A stretch of DNA of 7,371 bases from an uncultured bacterium (GTDB lineage: Bacteria; Bacillota_A; Clostridia; Oscillospirales; Oscillospiraceae), in assembly GCA_945917385.1 (NCBI GenBank), contig CAMEHJ010000051.1:1-7371 (forward strand), given 5' to 3'. The notes below the pieces were generated by a model that worked only from the letters and a program-made list of their open reading frames with translations, was not told the DNA's origin and searched no databases. Positions within the stretch are counted from its first letter, which is position 1. Every line of letters begins with the position of its first letter. The position numbers were made by a program, and so were the translations under genes. Below, in pieces: positions 1-6,242 of this stretch.

Positions 1-1149
1 GTTTTGACGCACTACCGCGGTCAGGCCATCGCCGACAAGTTCCAGCACAGGCTCGAAGCCCTCGGTGTCAAAGTCTACCGCCACTACATCATCCCCGACT
101 ACCCCGCCGACATTCCCCTCATCGTCTCCGACGAGGGCTACGGCCGCAACGACTACATCGAAACCTCCCGCAGTCTCGTGGTCGTCACCGCCCCCGGCCC
201 CGGCAGCGGCAAAATGGCTACCTGCCTCAGCCAGCTCTACCATGAGCACAAGCGCGGCGTCAGCGCCGGCTACGCGAAGTTCGAGACCTTCCCCGTCTGG
301 AACCTCCCGCTCAAGCACCCCGTCAACCTCGCCTACGAGGCGGCGACCGCCGACCTTGACGACGTGAATATGATAGACCCCTTCCATCTCGACGCCTACG
401 GCGTGACCACCGTAAACTACAACCGCGACGTTGAGATTTTCCCCGTGCTTGAGGCGATGTTCAAGCGTATGTACGGCGAAAGCCCCTACAAGAGCCCCAC
501 CGACATGGGCGTCAACATGGCGGGCTACGCCATCATCGACGACGAGGCCTGCCGCGAGGCGTCAAAGCAGGAAATACTCCGCCGCTGGTACACAGCCGCC
601 TGCGCCGAGCGTCAGGGCCTCGGCAGTGTGGACGAGGTACGGCGCATAAAGCTCATTATGGACTCGCTCGACATCTCCTCAGCCGACCGCCCCGTCGTCG
701 CTGCGGCACTTAATAAGGCGGAGGAGACCGGCGGCCCCGCTGTCGCGCTCGAGCTGCCGGACGGCACCATCGTCACGGGCAAGACCTCGTCCCTGCTCGG
801 CGCGTCCTCGGCATGCCTGCTCAACGCCCTCAAGTATCTCGCCGGCATCGACAGGAAGCTCCCGCTCATTGCGCCCGGCGTTATCGCGCCGATACAGCAT
901 CTGAAGGTGGAGCATCTCGGCAACCATAACCCCCGTCTGCACACCGACGAGCTGCTCATCGCGCTGAGCATCTGCGCCGTCACGAACCCCATGGCGGGCT
1001 GCGCCATCGACCAGCTCAACTCTCTGCGCGGCTGCGAGGCGCACTCGTCGGTCATACTGTCCAAGGTCGATGAGGATTTGTTCAAGAAGCTCGGCGTCAA
1101 CATCTCGTTCGAGCCGAAATATCAGGCAAAGAAGCTGTTTCATAAGTAA
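1..1149 (+). CDS. DUF1846/UPF0371 family protein, 5'-truncated by window edge
   Basis: The reading frame is open from base 1 (first codon gtt) to TAA at 1147-1149, giving 382 residues. Family members are usually about 490-505 residues, so roughly 110-120 N-terminal residues lie to the left. The ttg at 4 is an internal codon, not a start. I recognise the family from a run of conserved blocks: the glycine-rich GPGSGKM loop (bases 196-216), [28 protein letters not shown] split across 267-351, [46 protein letters not shown] (about 505-552), and the C-terminal [19 protein letters not shown] and [12 protein letters not shown] blocks. Structures of relatives have been solved, but I know of no established biochemical function and propose none. 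The protein appears cytosolic, with no membrane segment in the visible part. The gene ends at its own terminator, so it is the last gene of its transcript. The first third uses mostly C-ending codons, which suggests good expression. Family assignment is firm; function is unknown. Confidence 0.93.
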   Translation, partial: VLTHYRGQAIADKFQHRLEALGVKVYRHYIIPDYPADIPLIVSDEGYGRNDYIETSRSLVVVTAPGPGSGKMATCLSQLYHEHKRGVSAGYAKFETFPVWNLPLKHPVNLAYEAATADLDDVNMIDPFHLDAYGVTTVNYNRDVEIFPVLEAMFKRMYGESPYKSPTDMGVNMAGYAIIDDEACREASKQEILRRWYTAACAERQGLGSVDEVRRIKLIMDSLDISSADRPVVAAALNKAEETGGPAVALELPDGTIVTGKTSSLLGASSACLLNALKYLAGIDRKLPLIAPGVIAPIQHLKVEHLGNHNPRLHTDELLIALSICAVTNPMAGCAIDQLNSLRGCEAHSSVILSKVDEDLFKKLGVNISFEPKYQAKKLFHK

Positions 1150-1154
1150 ATTTT

Positions 1155-1186
1155 CGCCCTGCGGAAAAACCCGCAGGGCGTTTTTT
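1155..1186 (+). terminator. Intrinsic terminator of the DUF1846 gene
   Basis: A perfect 10-bp GC-rich stem (1155-1164 cgccctgcgg pairs with 1171-1180 ccgcagggcg) with a 6-nt loop is followed directly by six T residues (1181-1186). It begins five bases after the DUF1846 stop codon. Read on the minus strand the stem is followed by gaaaat rather than a U tract, so it is probably a weak terminator, if any, for the convergent AraC gene, which ends at 1197. Confidence 0.92.
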
Positions 1187-1196
1187 CATCACATTA

Positions 1197-2030
1197 TCAC
1201 TTTTTCAGACTGCCGGGGCTTGCGCCGAAGGTCTCGCGGAAGGCGCGGTGGAAGGTGGAGTAATCGGCAAAGCCGCTGTCGGATGCGGCCTTCGCCGCCG
1301 AGACCCCCTCGCGGATAAGCCGCGCGGCGCACATCAGGCGCTTTTGCCGGACATAGGCATACACCGTTGTGCCGGTCTGAGTTTTGAACAGGCGCATGAA
1401 GTGATAGCGGCTCAGATACACGCGCTCGGCAAGCTGCTCCACCGTGAGGGGAGAGCGGAAGTTCTCGTTGATGTACGAGAGCGTCTGCTGTATCTTTGCG
1501 TCGCTTATCGGCGTCTCCGCGCTGGGCGACGCCGCCGCCATGCGGCTGACCTGTATGAGAAGCTGCATGATTATCGTGTCGCGCAGCGCCTGTGCGCCAA
1601 AGCGTTCGTCCTCCTGCGCGCGCTCATACTCCCCGATAACGCGGTGAAGCTCCTCCCGCTGCCCCTGTTCGGGCGTAAGCAGGTAGCTGCCGTGCGTATC
1701 CGCCGTGTCAAAGCAGTCCGTCAGCCCCGCGCCCGGCAGTGCACGCTCGAAAAATTTGCGGTCAAGATATATGATTATGCGCTCATAGGGTACGGAAACG
1801 TCGATAAGCGCCTTATGTATCGTGTGGTGCTTCACAAGCAGAACGTCCCACGGCTTGAGCGCGCAGGTCGTACTCTCCACCGTATAGCTCACGCTACCGG
1901 ACAGGAGCAGAACAAGCTTGTCAAACTCGTGAAAATGGAAGTCCCGCTCCTGCCCCGCCGTGTCGCGCAGGTGAAAATAGCGGTAATTTTCCAGCAGGTA
2001 ACCGGCCTTGCTTATCTCATTTTTCTGCAT
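1197..2030 (-). CDS. AraC/XylS-family transcriptional regulator with cupin sensor domain
   Basis: A 277-residue protein of usual family length. The N-terminal cupin-like AraC_binding domain covers about residues 15-95 and includes the metal/ligand-barrel-like FHFHEFDKLVLLLSGSVSYT (31-50) and the KPWDVLLVKHHTIHKA segment (59-74). The C-terminal AraC DNA-binding domain covers about 178-277, with a first helix-turn-helix around LTVEQLAERVYLSRYHFMRLFK (195-216) and a second around SAAKAASDSGFADYSTFHRAFRE (244-266), ending with the typical FGASPGSLKK. The ATG at 2030 is preceded by aggggg (2038-2043) seven bases away and by a clear sigma-A promoter. The inducer and target genes cannot be read from the sequence. 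It is a single-gene unit, divergent from noc and convergent with the DUF1846 gene, and no transporter or catabolic gene lies nearby. It may act at a distance or regulate itself. The family call is very secure; the role is unknown. Confidence 0.95.
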   Translation of the reverse strand: MQKNEISKAGYLLENYRYFHLRDTAGQERDFHFHEFDKLVLLLSGSVSYTVESTTCALKPWDVLLVKHHTIHKALIDVSVPYERIIIYLDRKFFERALPGAGLTDCFDTADTHGSYLLTPEQGQREELHRVIGEYERAQEDERFGAQALRDTIIMQLLIQVSRMAAASPSAETPISDAKIQQTLSYINENFRSPLTVEQLAERVYLSRYHFMRLFKTQTGTTVYAYVRQKRLMCAARLIREGVSAAKAASDSGFADYSTFHRAFRETFGASPGSLKK

Positions 2031-2053
2031 ATCAGCGCCCCCTGTTCCGTTTG

Positions 2054-2082
2054 ATTCTACCGCACTTTATGCGATATTTCAA
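2054..2082 (-). promoter_or_regulatory. Sigma-A promoter of the AraC-family gene
   Basis: On the minus strand, TTGAAA (2077-2082) and TAGAAT (2054-2059) are separated by exactly 17 bases. Each hexamer matches five of six consensus positions. The predicted start is near 2047, giving a leader of about 17 nt that carries the Shine-Dalgarno sequence at 2038-2043. The spacer contains a small interrupted palindrome, CGCA-N5-TGCG (2061-2073), that could be an operator. The -35 lies within the Noc-box-like sequence at 2076-2089. Confidence 0.8.
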
Positions 2083-2089
2083 GGTAAAT
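2076..2089. promoter_or_regulatory. Noc-binding-site-like sequence
   Basis: ATTTCAAGGTAAAT matches the published Bacillus subtilis Noc-binding consensus ATTTCCCGGGAAAT at 11 of 14 positions, keeping both outer arms and the central GG. It sits 115 bases upstream of the noc start and covers the -35 of the divergent AraC gene. Because the spacer is AT-rich, a chance match is a real possibility; the Noc-like specificity residues of the adjacent protein raise its plausibility. Confidence 0.3.
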
Positions 2090-2169
2090 CTCCGCCAATT
2101 ATTGCAGTTTTCTTTTTCTCGTTTTGGTATCTGTTTCGCCTGTATTCTCGCAATATTTAGTGTACCATC

Positions 2170-2178
2170 TGTTATATC
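2170..2178 (+). promoter_or_regulatory. Possible extended -10 promoter of noc
   Basis: TG-t-TATATC forms an extended -10 element without a recognisable -35 upstream (the best-spaced hexamer, 2150-2155, is poor). A start near 2185 would leave a leader of about 20 nt before the ATG at 2205, with the AAGGAGG ribosome site at 2191-2197. The rest of the 174-bp divergent spacer is AT-rich and offers no better-spaced pair on this strand. Confidence 0.35.
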
Positions 2179-2204
2179 ACCACAAGATGTAAGGAGGAAA
2201 CACC

Positions 2205-3035
2205 ATGCAGGCACTACGCAGCCGCCCCGCCGCCGTCCGGCGCGGCAGCATTGTATATCTGAATCCGGACGAGATAAGTCCAAACCCTGTTCAGCCGCGC
2301 AGACAGTTTGACGAGGACGCGCTCGGCGAGCTGAGCCACAGCATCGCAAATTACGGTATCCTGAACCCCCTCACCGTGCGAGTTCGGGGAGGGAAGTACG
2401 AGCTGGTCGCCGGGGAGAGGCGGCTTCGCGCGGCAAAGCTTGCGGGTCTGCACGAGGTGCCGTGCATCCTGCTGGACGTGAACCTTGAGGACGCAAGCTT
2501 CATTGCGCTTGTCGAAAATCTCCAGCGGCGCGACCTCGATTTCATCGAGGAGGCAAACGGGCTGAGCCAGCTTATCCGTATGTTCGGGCTGAGTCAGGAG
2601 GAAGCGGCAAGGAGGGTGGGCAAATCGCAGTCGGCGGTGGCGAACAAGCTCAGGCTGCTGAGACTGCCGCAGGACGTGCTCGACGCGCTGAGAGCAAACG
2701 GGCTTGGTGAGAGGCACGGGCGGGCGCTGCTGCGGCTGCCGACGGCGGAGAGCCAGCGCGCGGCGCTCGCGGCGATAATCGCGGGCGGACTCACGGCGGC
2801 GGAGACGGACGCATACATAGACTCCCTGCTCGCGAATCCGCCGGAGCCGACGGTCGAAAAGAGTGAAGCAAAGCGCACCTTCGTCATGAAGGACGTGCGC
2901 ATTTTCCTCAACACCCTCACACGCAGCATCGACCTTATGAAGCAGGGAGGCATTGCCGCGGGGATGAAGCGCGAGGAGACGGAGGATTCGCTCATACTCA
3001 CCATATCCATACCGAAAACGCGCCAAACCGAATAA
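2205..3035 (+). CDS. noc: ParB-family nucleoid occlusion protein (Noc-type)
   Basis: A 276-residue ParB/Noc CTPase-type protein. The N-terminal ParB domain (about 14-110) includes the CTP-binding motif GERRLRAAKLAG (70-81) and the ENLQRRDL motif (104-111). The central helix-turn-helix covers about 126-155. The C-terminal domain begins around VRIFLNTLTRSIDLMKQGGI (231-250) and ends in the Noc-like LILTISIPK stretch. Chromosomal ParB binds parS; Noc binds its own palindrome and inhibits Z-ring assembly over the nucleoid. At the four positions known to set this choice (Caulobacter numbering 173/179/184/201), this protein has Q142, K148, R153 and R170, close to Noc (Q/K/K/R) and unlike ParB (R/T/A/G). 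The ATG at 2205 has AAGGAGG seven bases upstream, and an in-frame TAA at 2190-2192 rules out an earlier start. The segment before the ParB domain is therefore only about 13 basic residues, without the Phe-rich amphipathic membrane helix of Bacillus Noc. No parA or rsmG neighbours it. Noc over Spo0J/ParB is well supported but inferred. Confidence 0.88.
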   Translation: MQALRSRPAAVRRGSIVYLNPDEISPNPVQPRRQFDEDALGELSHSIANYGILNPLTVRVRGGKYELVAGERRLRAAKLAGLHEVPCILLDVNLEDASFIALVENLQRRDLDFIEEANGLSQLIRMFGLSQEEAARRVGKSQSAVANKLRLLRLPQDVLDALRANGLGERHGRALLRLPTAESQRAALAAIIAGGLTAAETDAYIDSLLANPPEPTVEKSEAKRTFVMKDVRIFLNTLTRSIDLMKQGGIAAGMKREETEDSLILTISIPKTRQTE

Positions 3036-3059
3036 TTTTTTCTTCTGCTCTCATATATT
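3029..3059 (+). promoter_or_regulatory. Possible sporulation-sigma promoter of the YlmC/YmxH gene
   Basis: CGAATA (3029-3034) and CATATAT (3052-3058) are 17 bases apart, resembling sigma-G/F-type elements (TGAATA, CATACTA). The same bases can be read as a sigma-E-like pair, GAATAAT (3030-3036) and CATATATT (3052-3059), 15 apart. No good sigma-A pair is visible here. A start near 3066 would lie inside the descending arm of the noc terminator, so transcripts from it could not form that hairpin. The match is by eye in AT-rich sequence, so confidence is low. Confidence 0.3.
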
Positions 3060-3075
3060 ATATGGGAGCTTTTTT
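3047..3075 (+). terminator. Intrinsic terminator of noc
   Basis: A 9-bp stem (3047-3055 gctctcata with 3061-3069 tatgggagc, one G-T wobble) with a 5-nt loop is followed by six Ts (3070-3075). It lies 11 bases after the noc stop and ends only three bases before the ribosome-binding site of the next gene, so it separates noc transcription from ylmC/ymxH. It overlaps a candidate promoter for that next gene. Confidence 0.85.
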
Positions 3076-3089
3076 GTCGGAGGTGCGAA

Positions 3090-3365
3090 ATGATAAGCTG
3101 TTTTTCGGACTTGCGCTACAAGGAGATAATCGACGTGCACACCGGGCTTCGCTTCGGCTTCCTGTGCGACGCGGAGTTTGACGACCGTGAGGGGCAGATA
3201 ACCGCCCTCATCACGCCGGGCAAGGCGAGATTTTTCGGGCTGTTCGGGCGGGAGGACGACTATGTGATACCGTGGAAATGTATAATAAAGATAGGCAGCG
3301 ACATTATTCTTATTGAGGTAAACGGCGAGCTTACGCGCAGAAAGCGCAGACTGCGCTGGATATAG
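3090..3365 (+). CDS. YlmC/YmxH-family sporulation protein (PRC-barrel type)
   Basis: A 91-residue protein, typical length for the YlmC/YmxH family. The fold is a PRC-barrel-like beta domain with no membrane segment or signal peptide. Recognisable parts are the opening SDLRYKEIIDVHTGLRFGF (6-24), a DAEFD strand (27-31), the LITPGKARFFGLFGREDDYVIPW segment, and the KIGSDIILIEV strand that closes the barrel, followed by a basic tail (TRRKRRLRWI). Family members are conserved in endospore formers and named as sporulation proteins, but the molecular role is not established. The ATG at 3090 has GGAGG (3079-3083) six bases upstream; the longer string CGGAGGTGCG recurs before the following lipoprotein gene. 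The gene stands between the noc terminator and the strong promoter of the lipoprotein-hflX operon, so it is probably its own short transcript or reads through into that operon. Family call is strong. Confidence 0.88.
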   Translation: MISCFSDLRYKEIIDVHTGLRFGFLCDAEFDDREGQITALITPGKARFFGLFGREDDYVIPWKCIIKIGSDIILIEVNGELTRRKRRLRWI

Positions 3366-3376
3366 CAATTATTTTA

Positions 3377-3405
3377 TTGGCAAAGGGGCGGTTTTGCGCT
3401 ATAAT
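3377..3405 (+). promoter_or_regulatory. Sigma-A promoter of the lipoprotein-hflX-yigZ operon
   Basis: TTGGCA (3377-3382) and a perfect TATAAT (3400-3405) are separated by 17 bases. Transcription would start near 3412, about 28 nt before the lipoprotein ATG at 3440, with GGAGG at 3429-3433 in the leader. No terminator separates this promoter from the preceding YlmC/YmxH stop codon, so readthrough from that gene is also possible. Confidence 0.85.
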
Positions 3406-3439
3406 ATACTTTGTATAAATATATTTCCGGAGGTGCGTG

Positions 3440-4294
3440 ATGAGAAAGATAACGGCACTTCTTATACTGCTTTCAATACTGTTCACGATACCGCTCAGCG
3501 CCTGCGGCGAGGAAGAGGAGCTTGGCGAATGGCAGATGCCGGAGGTGGACGCAAGACCCACAGTGGCGCCTACCGCGGCGCCCGCGTTCGGCGGCGGCTC
3601 CACCACGCGGTATATATGGAACGAGGCGGCATCAATAAATATGTCCGACCCTGGCGTTTCCGCCGCCGCGACGACAAAGACGCTGACCCACGCGGAGACG
3701 CTCGCACTTTTCGGCGGGCAGTTTCTGCCGAAAACCATATTCAACGAGAGCTACGGCGCATATCCGCGGATGTACCTTGAGCAGGTAAAACACGAGGTGC
3801 TGATAAACGCGGACGGCGGTCTTGCCGAGAACGCCTACGTCGAGTTCCGGTATCTGAACAAGGACTGGGTCGAGGCCGCGTCCATTACCGTCTGCGCGGA
3901 GCTTATCAGCTACGAGCGCGTGCAGGAAATTTACGATACTCGCGCCTACCCGCACATCAGCTACCCGGAGGGCGCGACGGTGCAGTTTTCAAGCTACTAT
4001 CTGCAAAACTTTGTGCTCTCGCGCATCGGAGATACGCGCTGCGCGCAGTGGCTTGCGGTGCCGTCAAGCTATCTGAGCTATATCGACGAGGCGCTGAAAA
4101 AGGCAGAGGAGGAGGGAACCGAGGCGCTTATCCCGCCCGTCCCGCTGCTGACCTTTACCTGCCGCGAGAAGGTGAGCGACGAGCAGCTTATCGCCGCCGT
4201 GTGCGAGATAGGAAATACCGTCTCGGCAAGCGTATATCTGCCGCCGCTTAACGAGAAAAAGCTGCCGAAGCCCGGTGAAAAGGGCGCGGCGTGA
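3440..4294 (+). CDS. Lipoprotein of unknown function
   Basis: A 284-residue secreted lipoprotein that I do not recognise. It opens with a classical type II signal peptide: positive MRK, a hydrophobic run ITALLILLSILFTIPL, and lipobox L19-S-A-C22. The mature protein should be anchored to the outer face of the membrane by Cys22. It continues with an acidic patch (GEEEELGE) and a Pro/Ala/Thr linker (about 39-50, RPTVAPTAAPAF), then a mixed alpha/beta region of about 225 residues beginning near TTRYIWNE and ending with a helix DEALKKAEEEG, a strand LLTFTCRE and a basic tail. There is no further membrane segment and no catalytic motif I can name. I chose ATG 3440 over the adjacent GTG 3437 because GGAGG ends six bases before the ATG but only three before the GTG. 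It is first in an operon with hflX, 24 bases upstream and in the same frame. That link to HflX is positional only. A substrate-binding or envelope-sensing role would be a guess. Confidence 0.82.
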   Translation: MRKITALLILLSILFTIPLSACGEEEELGEWQMPEVDARPTVAPTAAPAFGGGSTTRYIWNEAASINMSDPGVSAAATTKTLTHAETLALFGGQFLPKTIFNESYGAYPRMYLEQVKHEVLINADGGLAENAYVEFRYLNKDWVEAASITVCAELISYERVQEIYDTRAYPHISYPEGATVQFSSYYLQNFVLSRIGDTRCAQWLAVPSSYLSYIDEALKKAEEEGTEALIPPVPLLTFTCREKVSDEQLIAAVCEIGNTVSASVYLPPLNEKKLPKPGEKGAA

Positions 4295-4318
4295 TTCAAA
4301 CGGAGAAAACAGGAATAT

Positions 4319-5614
4319 ATGAACGTTAACGAAGTCAAAAAGGAGCGCGCCGTGCTTGCCGGGCTTTCGGCAAGCAGCATGGACGAGAGAGAGCGCTCCA
4401 CCGACATTTCCATGGACGAGCTTGCCGCCCTTGTGGAGACGGCGGGCGGCGAGGCGGTGGCGATGCTGATGCAGTCGCGCCCGACGCCCGACCCCAGAAG
4501 CTTCATCGGCGACGGTAAGGTAAAAGAGCTTAAAGACCTCATAGAGAAAAACGACTGCACGCTCGCGGTTTTTGATAACGAGCTTTCCCCCTCGCAGATG
4601 CGCGTACTGAGCGAGGATCTGGGCGTGAAGGTGCTTGACCGCTCCGGGCTTATTCTGGACATCTTTGCCCAGCGCGCCCAGACGCGCGAGGGTCAGCTTC
4701 AGGTGGAGCTTGCGCAGTATAAGTACCTGCTTCCCCGCCTTACGGGTATGTGGGCGCACCTTGTCAGGCAGACCGCCTCCGGCGGCTCGTCTCCGATCGG
4801 CACGCGCGGCCCCGGCGAAACCCAGCTTGAGTCCGACCGCCGCCACATCCGCCGCAAGATTCAGAAGCTTGAGGAAGAACTCAGTGATGTGCGCAAGGTG
4901 AGAAGCGTACAGCGCCGCAGGCGTGAAAAAAACGCCATGCCCGTTGTCGCCCTCGTCGGGTACACGAACGCGGGCAAGTCCACGCTCTTAAACCGGCTCA
5001 CCGGCTCGGACATCCCGGCGAACGACCGGCTTTTTGACACGCTTGATACCACCACCCGCCGTCTGCGGCTTGACGAGACGCGCGAGGTGCTGCTGTCGGA
5101 CACCGTCGGCTTTATCAGAAAGCTGCCCACCCACCTTATCGAGGCCTTCAAGGCTACGCTTGAGGAGCTGAGCTATGCGGACGTGCTTCTGCACGTTATC
5201 GACATCTCAAACCCCGAATGGGAGACGCAGGCGCAGATTGTGGATGAGCTAATCCGCCAGCTCGGTGCGGAGAGTACGCCATGCGTTCGCGTTTTCAACA
5301 AGTGCGACAGATATTTCGGCATCCTGCCCCACGGCGAGGACATCGTGTGCATCTCCGCAAAAAGCGGTGAGGGCGCAGAGGAGCTTGTCACAAAGCTTTC
5401 GGAGATGCTCGACCTCGGCAAAAAGCGGGTGAAGCTGAGTATCCCCTACTCATCGGCGGGGATAGTGGACACGCTGAACACCTCTGCCATCGTACACGGC
5501 ATCGAGTACACTGACCTCGGCATCGAGGCGGACGTCACCGTCACGCCGGAGCTGTTCGGCCGCGTCAAGGGCTTTATCCCCGGCTATACCGAGCCGAAGG
5601 AGGACTGGGAATGA
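4319..5614 (+). CDS. hflX: GTPase HflX (ribosome-splitting/rescue factor)
   Basis: A 431-residue HflX, usual full length. HflX binds the 50S subunit, splits stalled or hibernating 70S ribosomes and is a stress GTPase. The N-terminal HflX domain (about 8-160) contains the typical RPTPDPRSFIGDGKVKEL and LSPSQMRVLSEDLGVKVLDR stretches (each in the first 110 residues). GTRGPGETQLE follows (161-171), then a basic coiled-coil linker (about 171-208). The GTPase domain has G1 GYTNAGKST (214-222), the switch-I region around DTLDTTTRRL, G3 DTVGF (261-265), G4 NKCD (327-330) and G5 SAK (346-348), with a C-terminal domain after about 365. All nucleotide-binding motifs are intact. The ATG at 4319 is the only start after an in-frame stop at 4292-4294, which is the lipoprotein's own stop codon. 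Its ribosome site is weak (agga, four bases away), so translation may depend on coupling to the upstream gene. The stop overlaps the yigZ start by ATGA. Confidence 0.97.
   Translation: MNVNEVKKERAVLAGLSASSMDERERSTDISMDELAALVETAGGEAVAMLMQSRPTPDPRSFIGDGKVKELKDLIEKNDCTLAVFDNELSPSQMRVLSEDLGVKVLDRSGLILDIFAQRAQTREGQLQVELAQYKYLLPRLTGMWAHLVRQTASGGSSPIGTRGPGETQLESDRRHIRRKIQKLEEELSDVRKVRSVQRRRREKNAMPVVALVGYTNAGKSTLLNRLTGSDIPANDRLFDTLDTTTRRLRLDETREVLLSDTVGFIRKLPTHLIEAFKATLEELSYADVLLHVIDISNPEWETQAQIVDELIRQLGAESTPCVRVFNKCDRYFGILPHGEDIVCISAKSGEGAEELVTKLSEMLDLGKKRVKLSIPYSSAGIVDTLNTSAIVHGIEYTDLGIEADVTVTPELFGRVKGFIPGYTEPKEDWE
5597..5603 (+). promoter_or_regulatory. Ribosome-binding site of yigZ inside hflX
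   Basis: AAGGAGG lies seven bases upstream of ATG 5611 within the last codons of hflX. This strong site fixes the yigZ start at the ATGA overlap and points to translational coupling with hflX. Confidence 0.85.
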
Positions 5615-6240
5615 GCGAGTTTTACATTCCCACCTCGGCGGGCGAGGCGGAATTTACCGAAAAGCGCTCCCGCTTTCTGGGTCACGTCCGCGGCGTTGAG
5701 AGCGAGGAGGAGGCAAAGGCCTTCATCGCGGAGATGAAGAAGAAATATTACGACGCGCGCCACAACTGCTGGTGCTACATCATCCGCGGCGGCGCGGAGC
5801 GATACAGCGACGACGGCGAGCCGCAGGGCACCGCGGGCATACCGATGCTTGAAGTCTACCGCCGTGAGGGCGTGACGAACTTTGTGTGCGTGGTGACGCG
5901 GTATTTCGGCGGGGTGCTGCTCGGAGCGGGCGGCCTTCTGCGGGCGTACACGAAAAGCGCGAAGGACGCGCTCGACGCCGCAGGAATCTCCGTCGTCAGG
6001 GCGTGGACGGAGGCGGATATCCCCTGCTCGTACTCCGCGGCGGAAAAGCTCCGGCTTGAGCTTACAAATGCCGGGGGCATCTGCGCGGACACGGAGTACG
6101 GCGCAAACGTCGTCATAAAGGCGCTCATCCCGGAGGAGCTGACGGACTCGGTGCGCGCGTGTATCTTCGACGTGTCGGGCGGCAGCGTTGAGCTTATCGT
6201 TACCGGGCAGACGCACAGGGCGGTCCCCCTGCGCCGGTAA
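5611..6240 (+). CDS. yigZ: YigZ/IMPACT (UPF0029) family protein
   Basis: A 209-residue protein, normal length for bacterial YigZ. The N-terminal IMPACT (UPF0029) domain shows the EKRSRFLGHV segment (17-26), DARHNCWCY (48-56), the signature SDDGEPQGTAG (66-76) and TRYFGGVLLGAGGLL (96-110). A C-terminal ferredoxin-like DUF1949 domain follows, about 135-200. In eukaryotes IMPACT restrains Gcn2-dependent translation control; the bacterial role is not settled, and a ribosome or nucleic-acid link is proposed from structure. No membrane segment or signal peptide is present, so it is cytosolic. Its start overlaps the hflX stop (ATGA, 5611-5614), and its ribosome site lies inside hflX, so both are probably made from one message in linked amounts. 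No clear terminator follows within 55 bases; the next structure is the hairpin at 6298-6336. Confidence 0.94.
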   Translation: MSEFYIPTSAGEAEFTEKRSRFLGHVRGVESEEEAKAFIAEMKKKYYDARHNCWCYIIRGGAERYSDDGEPQGTAGIPMLEVYRREGVTNFVCVVTRYFGGVLLGAGGLLRAYTKSAKDALDAAGISVVRAWTEADIPCSYSAAEKLRLELTNAGGICADTEYGANVVIKALIPEELTDSVRACIFDVSGGSVELIVTGQTHRAVPLRR

Positions 6241-6242
6241 GC

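Noticed and set aside
196..216. GPGSGKM in the DUF1846 protein as a Walker A nucleotide-binding loop
   Set aside because: The spacing does not fit GxxxxGK[ST], the residue after Lys is Met, and no Walker B partner is evident; it is simply a conserved glycine-rich loop of the family.
612..1143. Two overlapping minus-strand frames opposite the DUF1846 gene
   Set aside because: The plus-strand frame carries all conserved DUF1846 blocks; the opposite frames look random and would run into the terminator region without a promoter.
1248..2054. 268-codon open frame on the plus strand opposite the AraC gene
   Set aside because: It is the antisense shadow of a clear AraC protein, rich in Arg/Ala/Leu with no family resemblance, no good ribosome site, and typical of GC-rich DNA.
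2132..2147. TGTTTC half site resembling parS upstream of noc
   Set aside because: Only about 10 of 16 positions match parS and the second half is lost; the protein's specificity residues also point away from parS.
2214..3026. 270-codon open frame on the minus strand opposite noc
   Set aside because: It mirrors noc almost exactly, its translation is Arg/Leu-rich and shows no domain, while the plus-strand frame has all ParB motifs.
3437..3439. GTG as the start of the lipoprotein gene
   Set aside because: It is only three bases from GGAGG, whereas the next codon, ATG 3440, is six bases away and gives a standard MRK signal-peptide start.
4064..4846. 260-codon minus-strand frame spanning the lipoprotein-hflX junction
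   Set aside because: It crosses two real genes on the other strand, has a composition typical of antisense frames in GC-rich DNA and no recognisable motif or start signal.
5584..6216. 210-codon minus-strand frame opposite yigZ
   Set aside because: Shadow of the well-conserved IMPACT-family gene, with low-complexity Arg/Ala composition.
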